A DNA stretch of 64,000 bases from CAMREV01 sp051656125 (GTDB lineage: Bacteria > Bacillota_I > Bacilli_A > Mycoplasmatales > Mycoplasmoidaceae): positions 337,032-401,031 of the forward strand of contig JBOGBH010000052.1 of NCBI GenBank assembly GCA_051656125.1, written 5' to 3'. Each line of letters starts with the position of its first letter. The first letter of the stretch is position 1. The notes under the pieces are model-generated. The model ran no database searches and was not told the DNA's origin. It was given only the letters and a program-made list of their open reading frames with translations. Made by a program: the position numbers and the translations under genes. This document shows, in pieces, positions 44,227 to 55,393 of this stretch.

Positions 44227-44973
44227 TTAAATGAACAATTTTTTGAAGTCTTTTAGTGGTTTATTATGCTTGTCTAAAATAATTTTTCCGTTGCTAATTT
44301 CGATAATATGATCAGCAATTTGAGCAACTCTTGGATCATGTGTTACAAGTACAATTGTTGTTCCGCTTTTATTAATGCTTTTTAATGTTTCTAATACATT
44401 GTAGCTAGTGTATGAGTCTAAAGAACCTGTTGGTTCATCTCCAAAAATTATTTTTGGATTTTTTACTAAGGCTCTAGCTATTGAAACTCTTTGTTGTTGA
44501 CCACCAGATAATTCATTAGGCATTTTTTTTAATTGATTTTGCAAATCTAAAAAAGTAATTATTTCTCTAACTTTTGATTTTAATAATCTATTTTTTGCTA
44601 AGTAAATTCCAGTTCTAATATTGTCAAGTACATTCAAAGTTGAAAGTAGACCATAATCTTGAAAAATAAATGAAACATTTTCTCTTCTAAAATTTATTAA
44701 ATCAGAATTAGAATAATGACTTAAATTTGAATGCGCAGAAACTAATTCACCACTAGTGCATTGAGTCATTCCAGACATAAGATTCATTAGAGTTGTCTTA
44801 CCAGATCCAGATTTACCAATAATCACAGTAAAAGAACCTTCTTTAATTTTAAGTGAAATATTTTCTAAAATTACTGTTTCAGTCGATTTTGTTTTAGCAA
44901 TTTTCGAAACATCTTTTAACTCTATTATGTACCCTGGGGTATTTTCTTTATATATTAATTCTTTTTTTTTCAT
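44227..44973 (-). CDS. ABC transporter ATPase, LolD/MacB type
   Basis: A 248-residue ATPase: Walker A GKSGSGKTT, Q-loop FIFQDYGLL, signature LSGGQQQRVSIARAL, Walker B IIFGDEPTGSLD and switch VTHD. This is the family that pairs with FtsX-like permeases, and the large permease gene lies 12 bp upstream. In M. genitalium a comparable pair lies near dnaA. The substrate is unknown; lipoprotein or peptide extrusion is a family-level inference. Confidence 0.92.
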   Translation of the reverse strand: MKKKELIYKENTPGYIIELKDVSKIAKTKSTETVILENISLKIKEGSFTVIIGKSGSGKTTLMNLMSGMTQCTSGELVSAHSNLSHYSNSDLINFRRENVSFIFQDYGLLSTLNVLDNIRTGIYLAKNRLLKSKVREIITFLDLQNQLKKMPNELSGGQQQRVSIARALVKNPKIIFGDEPTGSLDSYTSYNVLETLKSINKSGTTIVLVTHDPRVAQIADHIIEISNGKIILDKHNKPLKDFKKLFI

Positions 44974-44985
44974 AAATTCTCTATC

Positions 44986-47900
44986 TTACTTAATATTTTT
45001 AGTTAAGTCTAATGTTTTAATTTTTCTTCAATTTAGTAAGAATGCTAGAAAGAAGAAAGCTATAACAGACAATGTTGCAATTGCATAATCTGCAAGTAGT
45101 ACTGGGGCAACTAGTAATATGCTTGTTGCATCAAAAATTATTTTAATATAAATGAAATTAACAAAGAATGATAAAGGAATTGAAATAATAATACCTGCGA
45201 TAATTGCAACAAAGTAAATACTCATAAATGAGAATGCATTAGTTGTATTTTTTAAACCTAGTATTTTCATCATACCTGCAATTTTTAATGAATCACTAAT
45301 CAGCATATAAATCATTAAACCTATTATTATCGTAGAAACTAAAATTATAATTAATAAAATGGTAATTTCTATAAAATTAGAAGCATCAGAAACATTTTGA
45401 AATAAGCTTAATAAAGCATCAATAGATATAATATTATCTATTATTGAAACATAAGTTTGTTCTCCATATTTCTTCACAATTTTTTTCTGAAATTCTTTAG
45501 CTATTTCTAATTTTTTTTCTTCTGATGTAGTATCAAAACTAGGGCTATGAATTATTTCTTTATCTATCCCTGTAATTGTTGATGCTTGTTTTAAATTTGA
45601 ATATCTATCTTTTTGAAGAATTTGAAGAAAAGCATTATTATCTGTTCTATCTTCTTTTGGATATAAACCGCTAGGAGAATAAAGTGAAATTGTATTTGTA
45701 ATTTGAATAATTTCTTTGCTATTACTAAAAATAGCATTGAATGGCTCATCAGAATTTAATTCTGGATTATTAGGGTCCTCAAAATTCTTTTTAAGAGTGT
45801 TCATACCAGTTAATTCATTTGCATATTCTTGCAATGTAAAAAACTCATTGTCTTGGAATGATTGGCTAATACCAATAACCTTTAAATCAAATTCAAAGTT
45901 TGAAGTTGGCAAATCTTCATATCTATCCACGTGATTATTAACACTTATTTTGATAATGTCTTTTTCTCTTAGATTAAATTCTTTCGCAGTAAATTCATTA
46001 ATTACAATAGGATATAAATTTTTAGTTTCATCATATTCAAATTTAATTAATCTATCTATTAAGTCAATATTCTTTGAATTTAATAGTGAAACAAATTTTG
46101 TATCTTTTTTTATTCCTTGAATTGAAAATTTATTATTTGGTATATCAACAACCTGTTCTTTATTTTCTTTAATAGAGAAATCTATATTTGTATATGTTTC
46201 ATCTAAAATATTTTCACCATCAGTCATTAATGGAATTTTATTGTAATTTAATGTGTAATTTTTACTAGCAAAATTTATATTACTATATGCATGAAGCAAT
46301 AAACTAATAAATTCATGGTTAATTAATAAAGGTGACAAACCAGACATAATTTCGTCTTTAGAAAGAATAAGATAGTCATTTTCGTCATCTTCATCAACAA
46401 CTAAATTTTTAAAAGCGTTAGGATCTGATTCTGTAGAATTTTTTACAAATTTTTTTAATGAGTCAGAAGATCTTTGTTTGTCATTAAACACACCTTTTTC
46501 GGATTTGCCCTCCAATTCTACAATTTCAAATGTTGTATTATCAATAGTAAGACTTGATAATAATTCCTTAAAAGCATTATCTGCATAATTCTTTTGATTA
46601 CTTGGCATTAATCTAGCTGCAATCTCTCAAGGGTTGTTACCTAAAATAGAAACATCAAGAAGAGGTCTATTTTGAGTTTTTTCCTTTAAATAATCAATTT
46701 TATTTTGATTTACAACATCTGCAGTAGATGGAAGGTGTCAGTTACCATTCTCATATATTGTTTGAAATGTAGGGTCTTTTTTTGTTGTATCAACAATATC
46801 TGTAATTTTATCAAAAATTTTGTATGGCCCATTTACATCACCTATAGTAATAAGAGAAGAATCTGGATTTGCTGCAACAAAACCATCTAATTGCTCAGTT
46901 GTGTAACTTTTTGCATTTTGATATTTTCCCTCAACTAATGTCATACCTATACTATCAATTGGAACTCCATAGTACTGACCCGAAACATTTGTAGGGCTAA
47001 ATAATTTTAAGTCATATTTATATTGTTTAGAATTAAAAGTACTAATTCTAGCATCTTCAAATTTACCATATGTAGAAGAAGCAAAAATTAATGATGTCAT
47101 TACTAGAGATGTCATAATAGAAAGTAAAAGTAATTTTGAGATAGAATGGTAGGCTAATGAAACTCTAAATTTATTAAGCGGGTTTGAACTCTTAAATATT
47201 TTTTTAGAACCATCAGAAAGAAGATTACCTTTATATTGAGCATCGCTTTTCATTAAATAAACATTGTCTCCCCTTAAAGAGAATAATGTAATTATTGATG
47301 TAATTAATGAGTAAAATAATACTAAGCCAATTACAAAAATTGAAAATGAAGCTCCATTAAATGCTGTATATTTTACAGGCAATGTTCAAAAGCTTTCAAA
47401 AATAAGCATTGCCGGGCTTTGTAAAATAAGTCCCAATGTGAAACCAACAGCAGTACCTATGACAATTAACATTCCCATACAAATAATCATAGGTAATACA
47501 ATGTCTCATTTTTTATAACCATTTGCTTGTAACACACCTAAATTAACTTTATTAAGATCTAAGAATCTTTTAATGAATAATATTGAAATAACTATTGAAA
47601 TGAATGTAATAAATGATGTTAGGAAATAAGAAACCAATGTAATGATGTTCATTACATTCGGAATATAAATAACTCTTAAAGCAGATGGAGTAATTGTATT
47701 ACTTAAATCATCAGCAAAAAAAGCTGCTTGCATGTTGCTTGGTCAATCCATTAACGTTCTAGAAAGATTATTAATATCTTGAAGTACTGCAACTTTGTTT
47801 GTAACATTTTTATCAAATTTTCCAAGAATCATAGTTTCTAGTTCAGAGTTTCTAAATGAATCTTGGACTTTTAAAAATCCTGCACTATTTGTATAAAAAA

Positions 47901-49260
47901 AAACTTCTGTTTCAAGATTTGGAATCATTCTTTGATTTGACAAAACAGGATATATAAAGTCTGGAGATATACCAGATCCAAGTATAATATAGTCAATGCT
48001 ATCAATACTTATTTTAAATCTTTCATCTATTGATGAAAATCATTTTAAAAAATCGCTTTGAGAGTCATTTTGATGTCGCATTCATTCTGAATAAGAAAAT
48101 ATTTCTTTTTTATTTTTTGAAAGATATTGAGGTGTAACCACTGCTTCATAAGAACTTTTGTCTTCTATTAATCCAGACGTTAGTATGTCCTCACTAAAAG
48201 TAATAGAGAAGCCTTTTTCTTTATATGATTTATTGTTTATAATTTTTTTAAAATTGGTTTGCCCCCTTCTAGCTAATGAGTTTTCGCTACTAGGCAAACC
48301 TGGAGAAATAGAAATTGTTCAAGGATCAGCATCTAGATTTTCTTTTAAAATTTTATTAAAAGCATTATATTCATTATTTTTTGAAATATTTGTTCAGTCA
48401 ACATTTGCTAATATATCAACAATTTTTCTTCCTGCCTTAATATCATTAGATTTATCATTTAAGTCCGAATAATAAGAAAAAACTCCAGAAAAAGCTGGGT
48501 TTGCCTCAGAAAGGTTATTACCTTCAAATAAAACTATATTATCTATTAAATTTTTTCTATCACTCTCAATTACTTTATAAAAAATATTTTGTTTATTTGT
48601 TGGAATATTTATTGATTTGAAGTTTCTTAAAGATGTTGGGGTTTTACTTTCAATATCATTAATATATTGAACGGGCATATATTTGGAAGTTAAGTCCTCT
48701 AATTTTAGTAATTGATCAGCAATTGAATCAGAAACTAATTTATCAAAATGATCTTTTAGCTCATCGGGAAAGTTTTCTTCGGGAGAAATGTTTCCTTCTG
48801 GACCAATTTCTTCAGGAACAACTAAAACATAAGTATTTTCTTCAAAAAGAAACTTGTTTTGTGAAAAGAATTGATTAGTATTTTCACCATTTAATTTTCA
48901 GGATTGATAATCCTTAAAAATTTTCTCATATGAATTAGTTCAAATGTTTTCATTGTTAGGTCCTGTATTTGGAGTTATTTTATAGGTAAGAGTTTTTTCT
49001 GTTTCATTATATGAGCCACTACCAGAAACAAGAGCATAGTTTGAATTACCAAGAGTGAACCTTTCATTGATTACAAAATCATGTAGATTACCATTCTTAG
49101 TTACTCTCTGATAAGATGCATTAAGATTATTAGTTGCATTGTTCAAGGTCGTAAATACTGCAGACGAAAACAAAACTAACATTATCATCCCAAGAACAGA
49201 CAATAAGTTTTTAGTGAAAAATTTAATTATTGATTTTGTTATTATCTTTTTCTTTTGCAT
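44986..49260 (-). CDS. Large FtsX-like ABC transporter permease
   Basis: A single 1424-residue frame; the seven apparent fragments share one frame and are broken only by TGA(Trp). One helix lies at about 17-40, then a ~450-residue extracellular domain. A cluster of helices follows around residues 520-640 (ITLVSYFLTSFITFISIVISILFI onward), then another helix near 715, a second extracellular domain, and three helices at the C-terminus. This two-module layout matches the mycoplasma FtsX-type permeases partnered with LolD-like ATPases. It starts at ATG 49260 behind an AGG-type site and a -10 at 49302-49307. Confidence 0.88.
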
Positions 49261-49301
49261 TTCAAACCTATGTAAATAAATAATATCATTTTTTTAGGTA
49301 A

Positions 49302-49307
49302 ATTATA
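49302..49307 (-). promoter_or_regulatory. Candidate -10 box of the permease-ATPase operon
   Basis: TATAAT on the minus strand, 41 bp before the permease ATG, in the spacer shared with parA. An 11-bp stem-loop (49326-49350) lies just upstream, where a -35 or operator would be. Confidence 0.4.
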
Positions 49308-49325
49308 CAAAAATATTGTAATTTT

Positions 49326-49350
49326 TTAACTATTACTATGTAATAGTTAA
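49326..49350. repeat. Perfect stem-loop in the permease/parA spacer
   Basis: An 11-bp perfect inverted repeat (TTAACTATTAC / GTAATAGTTAA) around TAT. There is no T-run on either side, so it is not an obvious terminator. It may be an operator for the divergent genes. Confidence 0.6.
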
Positions 49351-49430
49351 ATCTTATTGTTTTTTAGACCATATAAATCATAAATTAATCAGTTTATTTT
49401 TTGTTCTATTTTTGCTTAATAATGCTATTA

Positions 49431-49692
49431 TTACATAATTAATTATGTAATTAATTACACATATAAATAAATTGCAAAGTTTTATTTTTGATATAATTAA
49501 TTACGTAATTAATTATATAAGTATTATTTAAATAAATCATTATATTTTACATAACTAATTACGTAATTAAAAAATATTTTTTAACTGATTTCTAAAAAGC
49601 ATTTATGATAGTGTTGTAATTAATTACGTAATTAAAAAATATTATTTTTGTTATTAATTATATAATAATGGTATAATTAATTACGTAATTAA
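49431..49692. repeat. Cluster of five palindromes upstream of parA (candidate centromere/operator)
   Basis: This lies in a 445-bp spacer (49261-49705) that otherwise holds only promoters and the stem-loop at 49326. Palindromes: TTACATAATTAATTATGTAA at 49431-49450; a 28-bp perfect one at 49491-49518 centred on ACGT; TAATTACGTAATTA at 49556-49569; and TTAATTACGTAATTAA at 49620-49635 and 49677-49692. Centres are 64, 58, 65 and 57 bp apart, close to six helical turns. Two copies overlap a TATAAT box, including the one before parA. The layout suits binding by a dimeric DNA-binding protein such as the RHH-like partner encoded downstream. Confidence 0.8.
49672..49677 (+). promoter_or_regulatory. Candidate -10 box of parA overlapping a palindrome
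   Basis: TATAAT 28 bp upstream of the parA ATG; its last base is the first base of the palindrome at 49677-49692. A protein bound there would block transcription, so autorepression is likely. The ribosome site AAGG is at 49696-49699. Confidence 0.5.
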
Positions 49693-49705
49693 ATTAAGGT
49701 AAATA

Positions 49706-50500
49706 ATGATTATAAGCATAGTAAATAATAAGGGTGGTGTACTAAAAACTACACTGTCAACAAATGTGGCAGCGGCATTTTCATTGAATAAAAAAAGGAC
49801 TATAATAGTAGATCTTGATGGGCAAGGAAATGTGTCTGCAACATTTGGTAAAAACCCATACACATTAACTAAAACAGTAGTTGAAGTTTTAAAAGGTGAA
49901 TGTGAATTAGAAGAAGCAATAATAAAAGAAAGAGAATTTTTACATATATTACCAAGTAATGATGAATTGAATTTTTTTGATATATTTATATCAAATGGGG
50001 AATTAAAACCAGAATCTTTAAAAAGAGTCATACATAAATTAGAAGAAAAATATGACTACATAATAATAGACACACCACCAATGATGTCTACAATTGTGTC
50101 AATCGTATTATCAGTAAGTAATGTTACATTGATACCATTTGAACCAGATCAATATGCAATACTAGGACTTAGAAGAGTTGTTGAAGCATCTAAATTAATT
50201 ATTGAAAAAGGTAATAAAGATTTAATTGTTATTGCTATACCTACTAAAGTTAACCAAAGAGTTACTATTCATAATGAAATAATAGAAAAATCTATTAAAC
50301 CTAAACTAAATTCACAAGGAATACCTGTGACAACTAATTATGTAAGTCAATCTACCAAATCTACTGCAGCTGTAGGATATGAAAGGGTGCCAATAACATT
50401 AAGCATACAAAAAAGTAAGTTTCAACTTGAATACTTAGAAATAACAAGAGAAATAATGGAAATTATAAGAGGAATTAAAATTGAGCAAAAGAAAATTTAA
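49706..50500 (+). CDS. parA: ParA/Soj-family partition ATPase
   Basis: A 264-residue ParA-type ATPase without an N-terminal helix-turn-helix, like chromosomal Soj or type Ib plasmid ParA. The deviant Walker A is NNKGGVLKTT, with the usual Gly before the second Lys replaced by Leu13. Walker A' is VDLDGQGN and Walker B YIIIDTPPM. No TGA codons are used. It is preceded by the palindrome cluster and overlaps the next gene by 20 bp. M. genitalium also has a soj-like gene next to dnaA, but there it is not followed by a parB. Confidence 0.9.
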   Translation: MIISIVNNKGGVLKTTLSTNVAAAFSLNKKRTIIVDLDGQGNVSATFGKNPYTLTKTVVEVLKGECELEEAIIKEREFLHILPSNDELNFFDIFISNGELKPESLKRVIHKLEEKYDYIIIDTPPMMSTIVSIVLSVSNVTLIPFEPDQYAILGLRRVVEASKLIIEKGNKDLIVIAIPTKVNQRVTIHNEIIEKSIKPKLNSQGIPVTTNYVSQSTKSTAAVGYERVPITLSIQKSKFQLEYLEITREIMEIIRGIKIEQKKI

Positions 50501-50963
50501 ATTTATTGATTTAGCAGATGATGAATATGTGGAAGAAGCAATTGTTAATCAAAAAGATACAAGCAATATTAATATAGAAGAAACTAAAGAAGTTGTGGAA
50601 GAGAAAATAATTCAAAGTGAACCTAATCATGAAGAAAAAAAAATCGAAATGATTAAAGAACATGAAATAATTATTGAGCCTAAAATTGATAGTTTTGCGG
50701 AAATAAAAAATATTCCAGATTCAAAGCCTGAAATATTAGAAGTCAAAAAAAATGTTAAAAAAACTAAAGATACAATAAATAAAAATGAGAAAACAAGTGT
50801 ATTTTTTAAAGAAAAAGAAAAGCTAGATGTCAAAACAAATATTTATTTGAAAAAAGATAATTATGCAAGGATAGAAGAGTTATACAAATCTACTGGCAAT
50901 AGTAGATCTTCTATAATAAATAAATTGATTGAAATAGCATTAAATAAAATTGATGAAAATTAA
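50481..50963 (+). CDS. Small protein with ribbon-helix-helix-like C-terminus, candidate ParB/ParG partner
   Basis: 160 residues from a TTG start with an AGAGGA site 8 bp before it, inside the end of parA. Residues 1-110 are highly charged and look disordered. The last ~45 (TNIYLKKDNYARIEELYK, SRSSIINKLIEIAL) have the strand-helix-helix pattern of RHH DNA-binding proteins. The size, order and tight coupling match type Ib partition operons, where the second protein is a small RHH protein binding upstream repeats. That role is inferred. The 3' end overlaps gyrA by 4 bp, tail to tail. Confidence 0.75.
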   Translation: MSKRKFKFIDLADDEYVEEAIVNQKDTSNINIEETKEVVEEKIIQSEPNHEEKKIEMIKEHEIIIEPKIDSFAEIKNIPDSKPEILEVKKNVKKTKDTINKNEKTSVFFKEKEKLDVKTNIYLKKDNYARIEELYKSTGNSRSSIINKLIEIALNKIDEN

Positions 50964-53425
50964 TCATTATCTACAAAAATTGTTGCAGATAATAACTTTT
51001 GATCATTATCCATATTAATCATTTTTACACCAGAAGTTGATCTTCCAATTACTCTAATTTGAGATAATGAAATTCTATTTATTTTTCCAGATGATGTTAA
51101 CATTAATAAATCTTCATTTCCATTAACAACATTAGAAAAAATCATATTTCCCGTTTTATCATTTATTCTCAATGATATAACACCTTTTGATCCTCTTTTT
51201 GTTAACCTATAAGTATCAATACTTGACAATTTACCAAAGCCATTTTCACCAATAGAAAGCATTAAGTTCCCTGAGCTTGATGATGATGCGCCTGTAACTG
51301 TATGATTAGGTAATAGTTTAATACCTCTAACACCAGCAGCTGTTCTACCCATTACTCTACAATCTTTTTCATTAAATCTAGCTAAATGACCACTAGTTGA
51401 TCCAATGAAAATTTCCTCATCGCCATTTGTTTTGAAAACATATTTTAATAAGTCATTTTCTTTTAAAGTAATAGCTATTTTACCATTTGATCTTATTAGG
51501 GAATATTGACTTAAATCTGTTCTTTTAATAACTCCATTAAGTGTTACAAAGAATAAGAAACTGTCTTCATATTTTTCTATAGGAAGAATTGTTAGAATTC
51601 TTTCATTTTTCTCTATATTCATAATATTTAAAGCTGGCATACCCTTGCCTTGTCTACTTCCCAAAGGAATTTGATGGGCTCTTATTCTATAAACTTTACC
51701 TTTATCACTAAAGAATAATAAATCTATATGAGTATTAGTGTTGATAAGTAGTTTTACATTATCATCATCATGAGTAGATAAACCTTTAACACCAACACCA
51801 CCTCTATTTTGGGTTTTGTAAGTATCAATTGGAATTCTTTTTAAATATCCATTTTCAGACATGGTAATAACAATGTTTTCTTTTGGAATTAAATCTTCAT
51901 CATTAATGTCTGATGATATTCCATAAAGAATTTCTGTTCTTCTTTTATCTCCATATTTTTCTTTAATTCTTGTCATACTTTCAGAAATAACTTCAACTTG
52001 TTTATTTTTAGAAGCAAGAATTTCATTTAATTCAGAAATGAATTTTTTAAGATTTGCTAACTCTTCTTGAATTTTATTAATCTCAAGACTAGATAAATTT
52101 CTTAATCTCATATCTAAAATTGCTTTTGCTTGTTCATTAGATAGTTTAAATTTAGTAATTAGTTCTTTTTCAGCAGCTTCATTACTTTCAGATTTTCTTA
52201 TAATTTTAATAACTTCTTCTATATTATTAATTGCAATTAATAAACCTTCAAGTAAATGTTCTCTAGCTTTAGCTTTTCTTAATTCAAAATTAGTTTTTCT
52301 AATTAAAACATCTATTTGATGAGTTAAATAATATACTAAAGATTCTTTAATATTTAATTGTTTAGGGACACCATTAACTAGTGCTATAAAATTAACACTT
52401 ACATTTGTTTGTAAATCAGTCATTTTAAATAATTTATTTAATAAAATTTCAGGAATAACATCTCTTTTTGTTTCAATGTAAATTCTTATTCCATCTCTTG
52501 AAGTTTCATCCCTTAAATCAGCTATTGAAGTAATAACTTCATCTTTAACTAATTTAACAATCTTTTCTATTAAATTAGATTTATTTACTAAATAAGGTAA
52601 TTCCTTAATAATAATTGCAGATTTTCCATTACCTAAATCTTCAATTTCATATTTAGATCTAACAGTTACAGAACCTCTACCAGTATTAAAATAATCATTA
52701 ATACCTTTCTCTCCAACTATTTCCCCATATGTTGGGAAATCAGGACCTTTTATAAACTGTTTAATATCTTCAATTGAAGCATCTTCATTTTTAGCTAAAT
52801 GAATTGCAGCATCAATAATTTCACAAAGATTGTGTGGTGGAATTACAGTTGACATACCAACAGCAATACCAGTACTACCATTAGCTAATAAATTAGGAAA
52901 AGCACATGGTAATACCGATGGTTCAATTTCGCTACCATCATAATTTTCTATAAAATCTACTGTTTCTTTTTCAATGTTATTCAATAGTTCAGATGAAATT
53001 TTAGAAAGACGTGATTCAGTATATCTCATTGCAGCTGCTGAATCACCATCTATCGATCCGAAGTTACCATGTCCATCAATAAGTGGGTATCTTAAACTAA
53101 AGTCCTGTGCCATTCTTACAGTTGCTTGATAAACTGCACTATCACCATGAGGGTGAAACTTACCTATTACTTCCCCTACTAATCTTGCAGACTTTTTGTA
53201 AGGTTTATCATGAGTCATTCCTAAATTATATGCAGCATATAAAATTCTTCTATGAACAGGTTTTAAACCGTCTCTAATATCTGGTAAAGCTCTTGAAGTA
53301 ATTACTGACATTGCGTAATCTAAAAATGAATTTTGTAACTCATTGACAATAGAAATATCACTTATCTTTGTGCCAATAAGCGAATCTTTTATTTTATCTA
53401 TTGTGTTAATATCTTTTTTTGACAT
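50960..53425 (-). CDS. gyrA: DNA gyrase subunit A
   Basis: 821 residues. The catalytic Tyr is in the QDFSLRYPLIDG...AAAMRYTESRL region, and the quinolone-resistance region is HPHGDSAVYQATVRMAQDF. The C-terminal domain keeps a GyrA box (GSRQGKGMP) and repeated beta-pinwheel motifs such as AAGVRGIKL. The box and pinwheel identify gyrase A rather than ParC. It is 19 bp after gyrB. Confidence 0.96.
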   Translation of the reverse strand: MSKKDINTIDKIKDSLIGTKISDISIVNELQNSFLDYAMSVITSRALPDIRDGLKPVHRRILYAAYNLGMTHDKPYKKSARLVGEVIGKFHPHGDSAVYQATVRMAQDFSLRYPLIDGHGNFGSIDGDSAAAMRYTESRLSKISSELLNNIEKETVDFIENYDGSEIEPSVLPCAFPNLLANGSTGIAVGMSTVIPPHNLCEIIDAAIHLAKNEDASIEDIKQFIKGPDFPTYGEIVGEKGINDYFNTGRGSVTVRSKYEIEDLGNGKSAIIIKELPYLVNKSNLIEKIVKLVKDEVITSIADLRDETSRDGIRIYIETKRDVIPEILLNKLFKMTDLQTNVSVNFIALVNGVPKQLNIKESLVYYLTHQIDVLIRKTNFELRKAKAREHLLEGLLIAINNIEEVIKIIRKSESNEAAEKELITKFKLSNEQAKAILDMRLRNLSSLEINKIQEELANLKKFISELNEILASKNKQVEVISESMTRIKEKYGDKRRTEILYGISSDINDEDLIPKENIVITMSENGYLKRIPIDTYKTQNRGGVGVKGLSTHDDDNVKLLINTNTHIDLLFFSDKGKVYRIRAHQIPLGSRQGKGMPALNIMNIEKNERILTILPIEKYEDSFLFFVTLNGVIKRTDLSQYSLIRSNGKIAITLKENDLLKYVFKTNGDEEIFIGSTSGHLARFNEKDCRVMGRTAAGVRGIKLLPNHTVTGASSSSSGNLMLSIGENGFGKLSSIDTYRLTKRGSKGVISLRINDKTGNMIFSNVVNGNEDLLMLTSSGKINRISLSQIRVIGRSTSGVKMINMDNDQKLLSATIFVDND

Positions 53426-53444
53426 AATAAGTTACCTTTCTAAT

Positions 53445-55379
53445 TTATGCATCTAAGTTTTTTACATACTTAGCATTTAATTCTATAAATTCTTTTCTAG
53501 TTTTAACATCTTCACCCATTAATTCAGAAAAAGTTGCATCAGCTAGTATTGCATCTTCAATACTAACTTTAAGTAGTAATCTATTTGTAGGGTCCATTGT
53601 TGTTTCTCATAGTTGGTTAGGATTCATTTCTCCTAAACCTTTATATCTTTGAACATTGAATTTACTTTTTTCAACTTCTTTTTTAAATTCTTCTAAAGTT
53701 TTTTCATCGTAAGCATATTTAACAGTTTTGCCAACTGTAAATTTAAATAAGGGCGGTTGCGCAATAAATACATTACCATTCTCAATTAATGGCAACATAT
53801 ATCTAAACATAAAAGTTAATAATAATATTCTAATGTGAGCACCATCTACGTCAGCATCAGTCATTATAATTATTTTGTTGTATCTAAGTTTCTCTAAATC
53901 AAAATCATTAGCAACACCAGCACCAATAGCAGTAATTAAGTCAATAATTTCATTATTGTTAAAAATAGTTGTTGTTTGAGCCTTTTCAACATTAATTATC
54001 TTACCTTTTAGTGGAAGGATAGCTTGAAAGAATCTATCTCTGCCAATTTTAGCAGATCCGCCAGCTGAATCACCCTCTACAATATATAATTCTGAAATTT
54101 CAGGATCTTTAGTTGTACAATCTGCTAATTTACCAGGTAACGAATTTGATTCAAATGGAGATTTTCTTCTAGTTGCTTCCCTAACTTCTTGTGATTTCTT
54201 TCTAGCTTCTTTTGCTAAAAGACATTTTTTAATAATTAAGTCAGCATCATCTGGATTTTCTAATAAATATTTTTCAAATATCATTTGAGTTAAATCACTA
54301 ACAGATGGTCTGATATCATTTCCACCTAATTTTCTCTTTGTTTGTCCTTCATATATTGGATTTGGATGTTTAATTGAAATAATTGCAGTTAAACCTTCGC
54401 AAACGTCTTCTTTTGAAATTTTATCATCTTTATCTTTTGTGTATTTTTTACTAAGTGCATATGCATTAATAACTTTTAAAATAGCAAATTTAAAACCATC
54501 TTCATGACTACCACCTTCAGTAGTGTTAATGTTATTACAAAATGAAAAAATAGACATGTTATAAGTCTTATTATATTGGAAAGCTAATTCGACCATAATG
54601 TTCATATGATCTTCTTTATTTTGAATTTTAATTTTTTTAGAAACTTCACCACAAATAATGTTGTTAGTTAATGGCTCTTTTTTACTATTTAATTCTTCAA
54701 TTCAAGTTTTTAAACCACCATCATTTTTAAATTCATGTTTAGAACCATTTAGCTCATTAATAAAAATAATTTCTAAACCTTTATTTAAGTAAGATAATTG
54801 TTTAAGTCTTGAAGCAATACTTGCTTCATCTCAATCATGTTTTTCCATAATAGTGAAATCAGGGAAAAAAGTAATTGAAGTCCCTTTTTCTATTTTTTCA
54901 ACATTATCAACTTCTTTTAAAGGAGAAGCAACAGCACCACCCTTTTCAAATCTAATATTATATTTTTTACTATTAATTCAAATATCTGCTTCTAATCATG
55001 AAGATAAAGCATTAACAACTGATGCACCAACACCATGCAATCCACCAGATACACTATATGAATTATTATTAAATTTACCACCGGCATGAAGCTCAGTAAA
55101 AACCATTTCTACACCGCTTTTTTTAGTTTTAGAATTTATACCTACAGGAATACCTCTACCATCATCAATTACAGAGAAAGAGCTATCTTTATTTATTCTT
55201 ACAATAATCTTTTTTGCATGACCAGCCATAGCTTCATCAATAGAGTTATCAACTATCTCTCATATAAGATGGTGTAATCCTCTTGAATCGACTGATCCGA
55301 TATACATACCTGGTCTTAACCTTACAGGCTCAAGTCCTTCTAATTGGACTATACTATCAGAATTATATTCATTACTCAT
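53445..55379 (-). CDS. gyrB: DNA gyrase subunit B
   Basis: 644 residues with TGA codons read as Trp. GHKL ATPase motifs: EIVDNSIDEAMAGH, VIDDGRGIPVG, SGGLHGVGASVVNALS. The TOPRIM domain has YIVEGDSAGGSAK and MTDADVDGAHIRIL, and the C-terminus has RYKGLGEMNPNQLWETTMDP. ATG 55379 has AAGG upstream. It follows the small S4 gene by 14 bp. Confidence 0.95.
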
Positions 55380-55393
55380 ATCGATACCTTTTT

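Noticed and set aside
1..49260. Many genes appear fragmented by in-frame stops (rpoA, secY, ileS, ecfT, deoA, the permease, the giant protein).
   Set aside because: All breaks I checked are TGA at positions where families have Trp, and the fragments share one frame. This is the mollicute genetic code, not pseudogenes or frameshifts.
49431..49692. Regularly spaced repeats that might be a CRISPR array.
   Set aside because: The repeats are 14-28-bp palindromes of unequal length separated by low-complexity AT sequence, with no cas genes nearby. They fit operator or centromere sites better.
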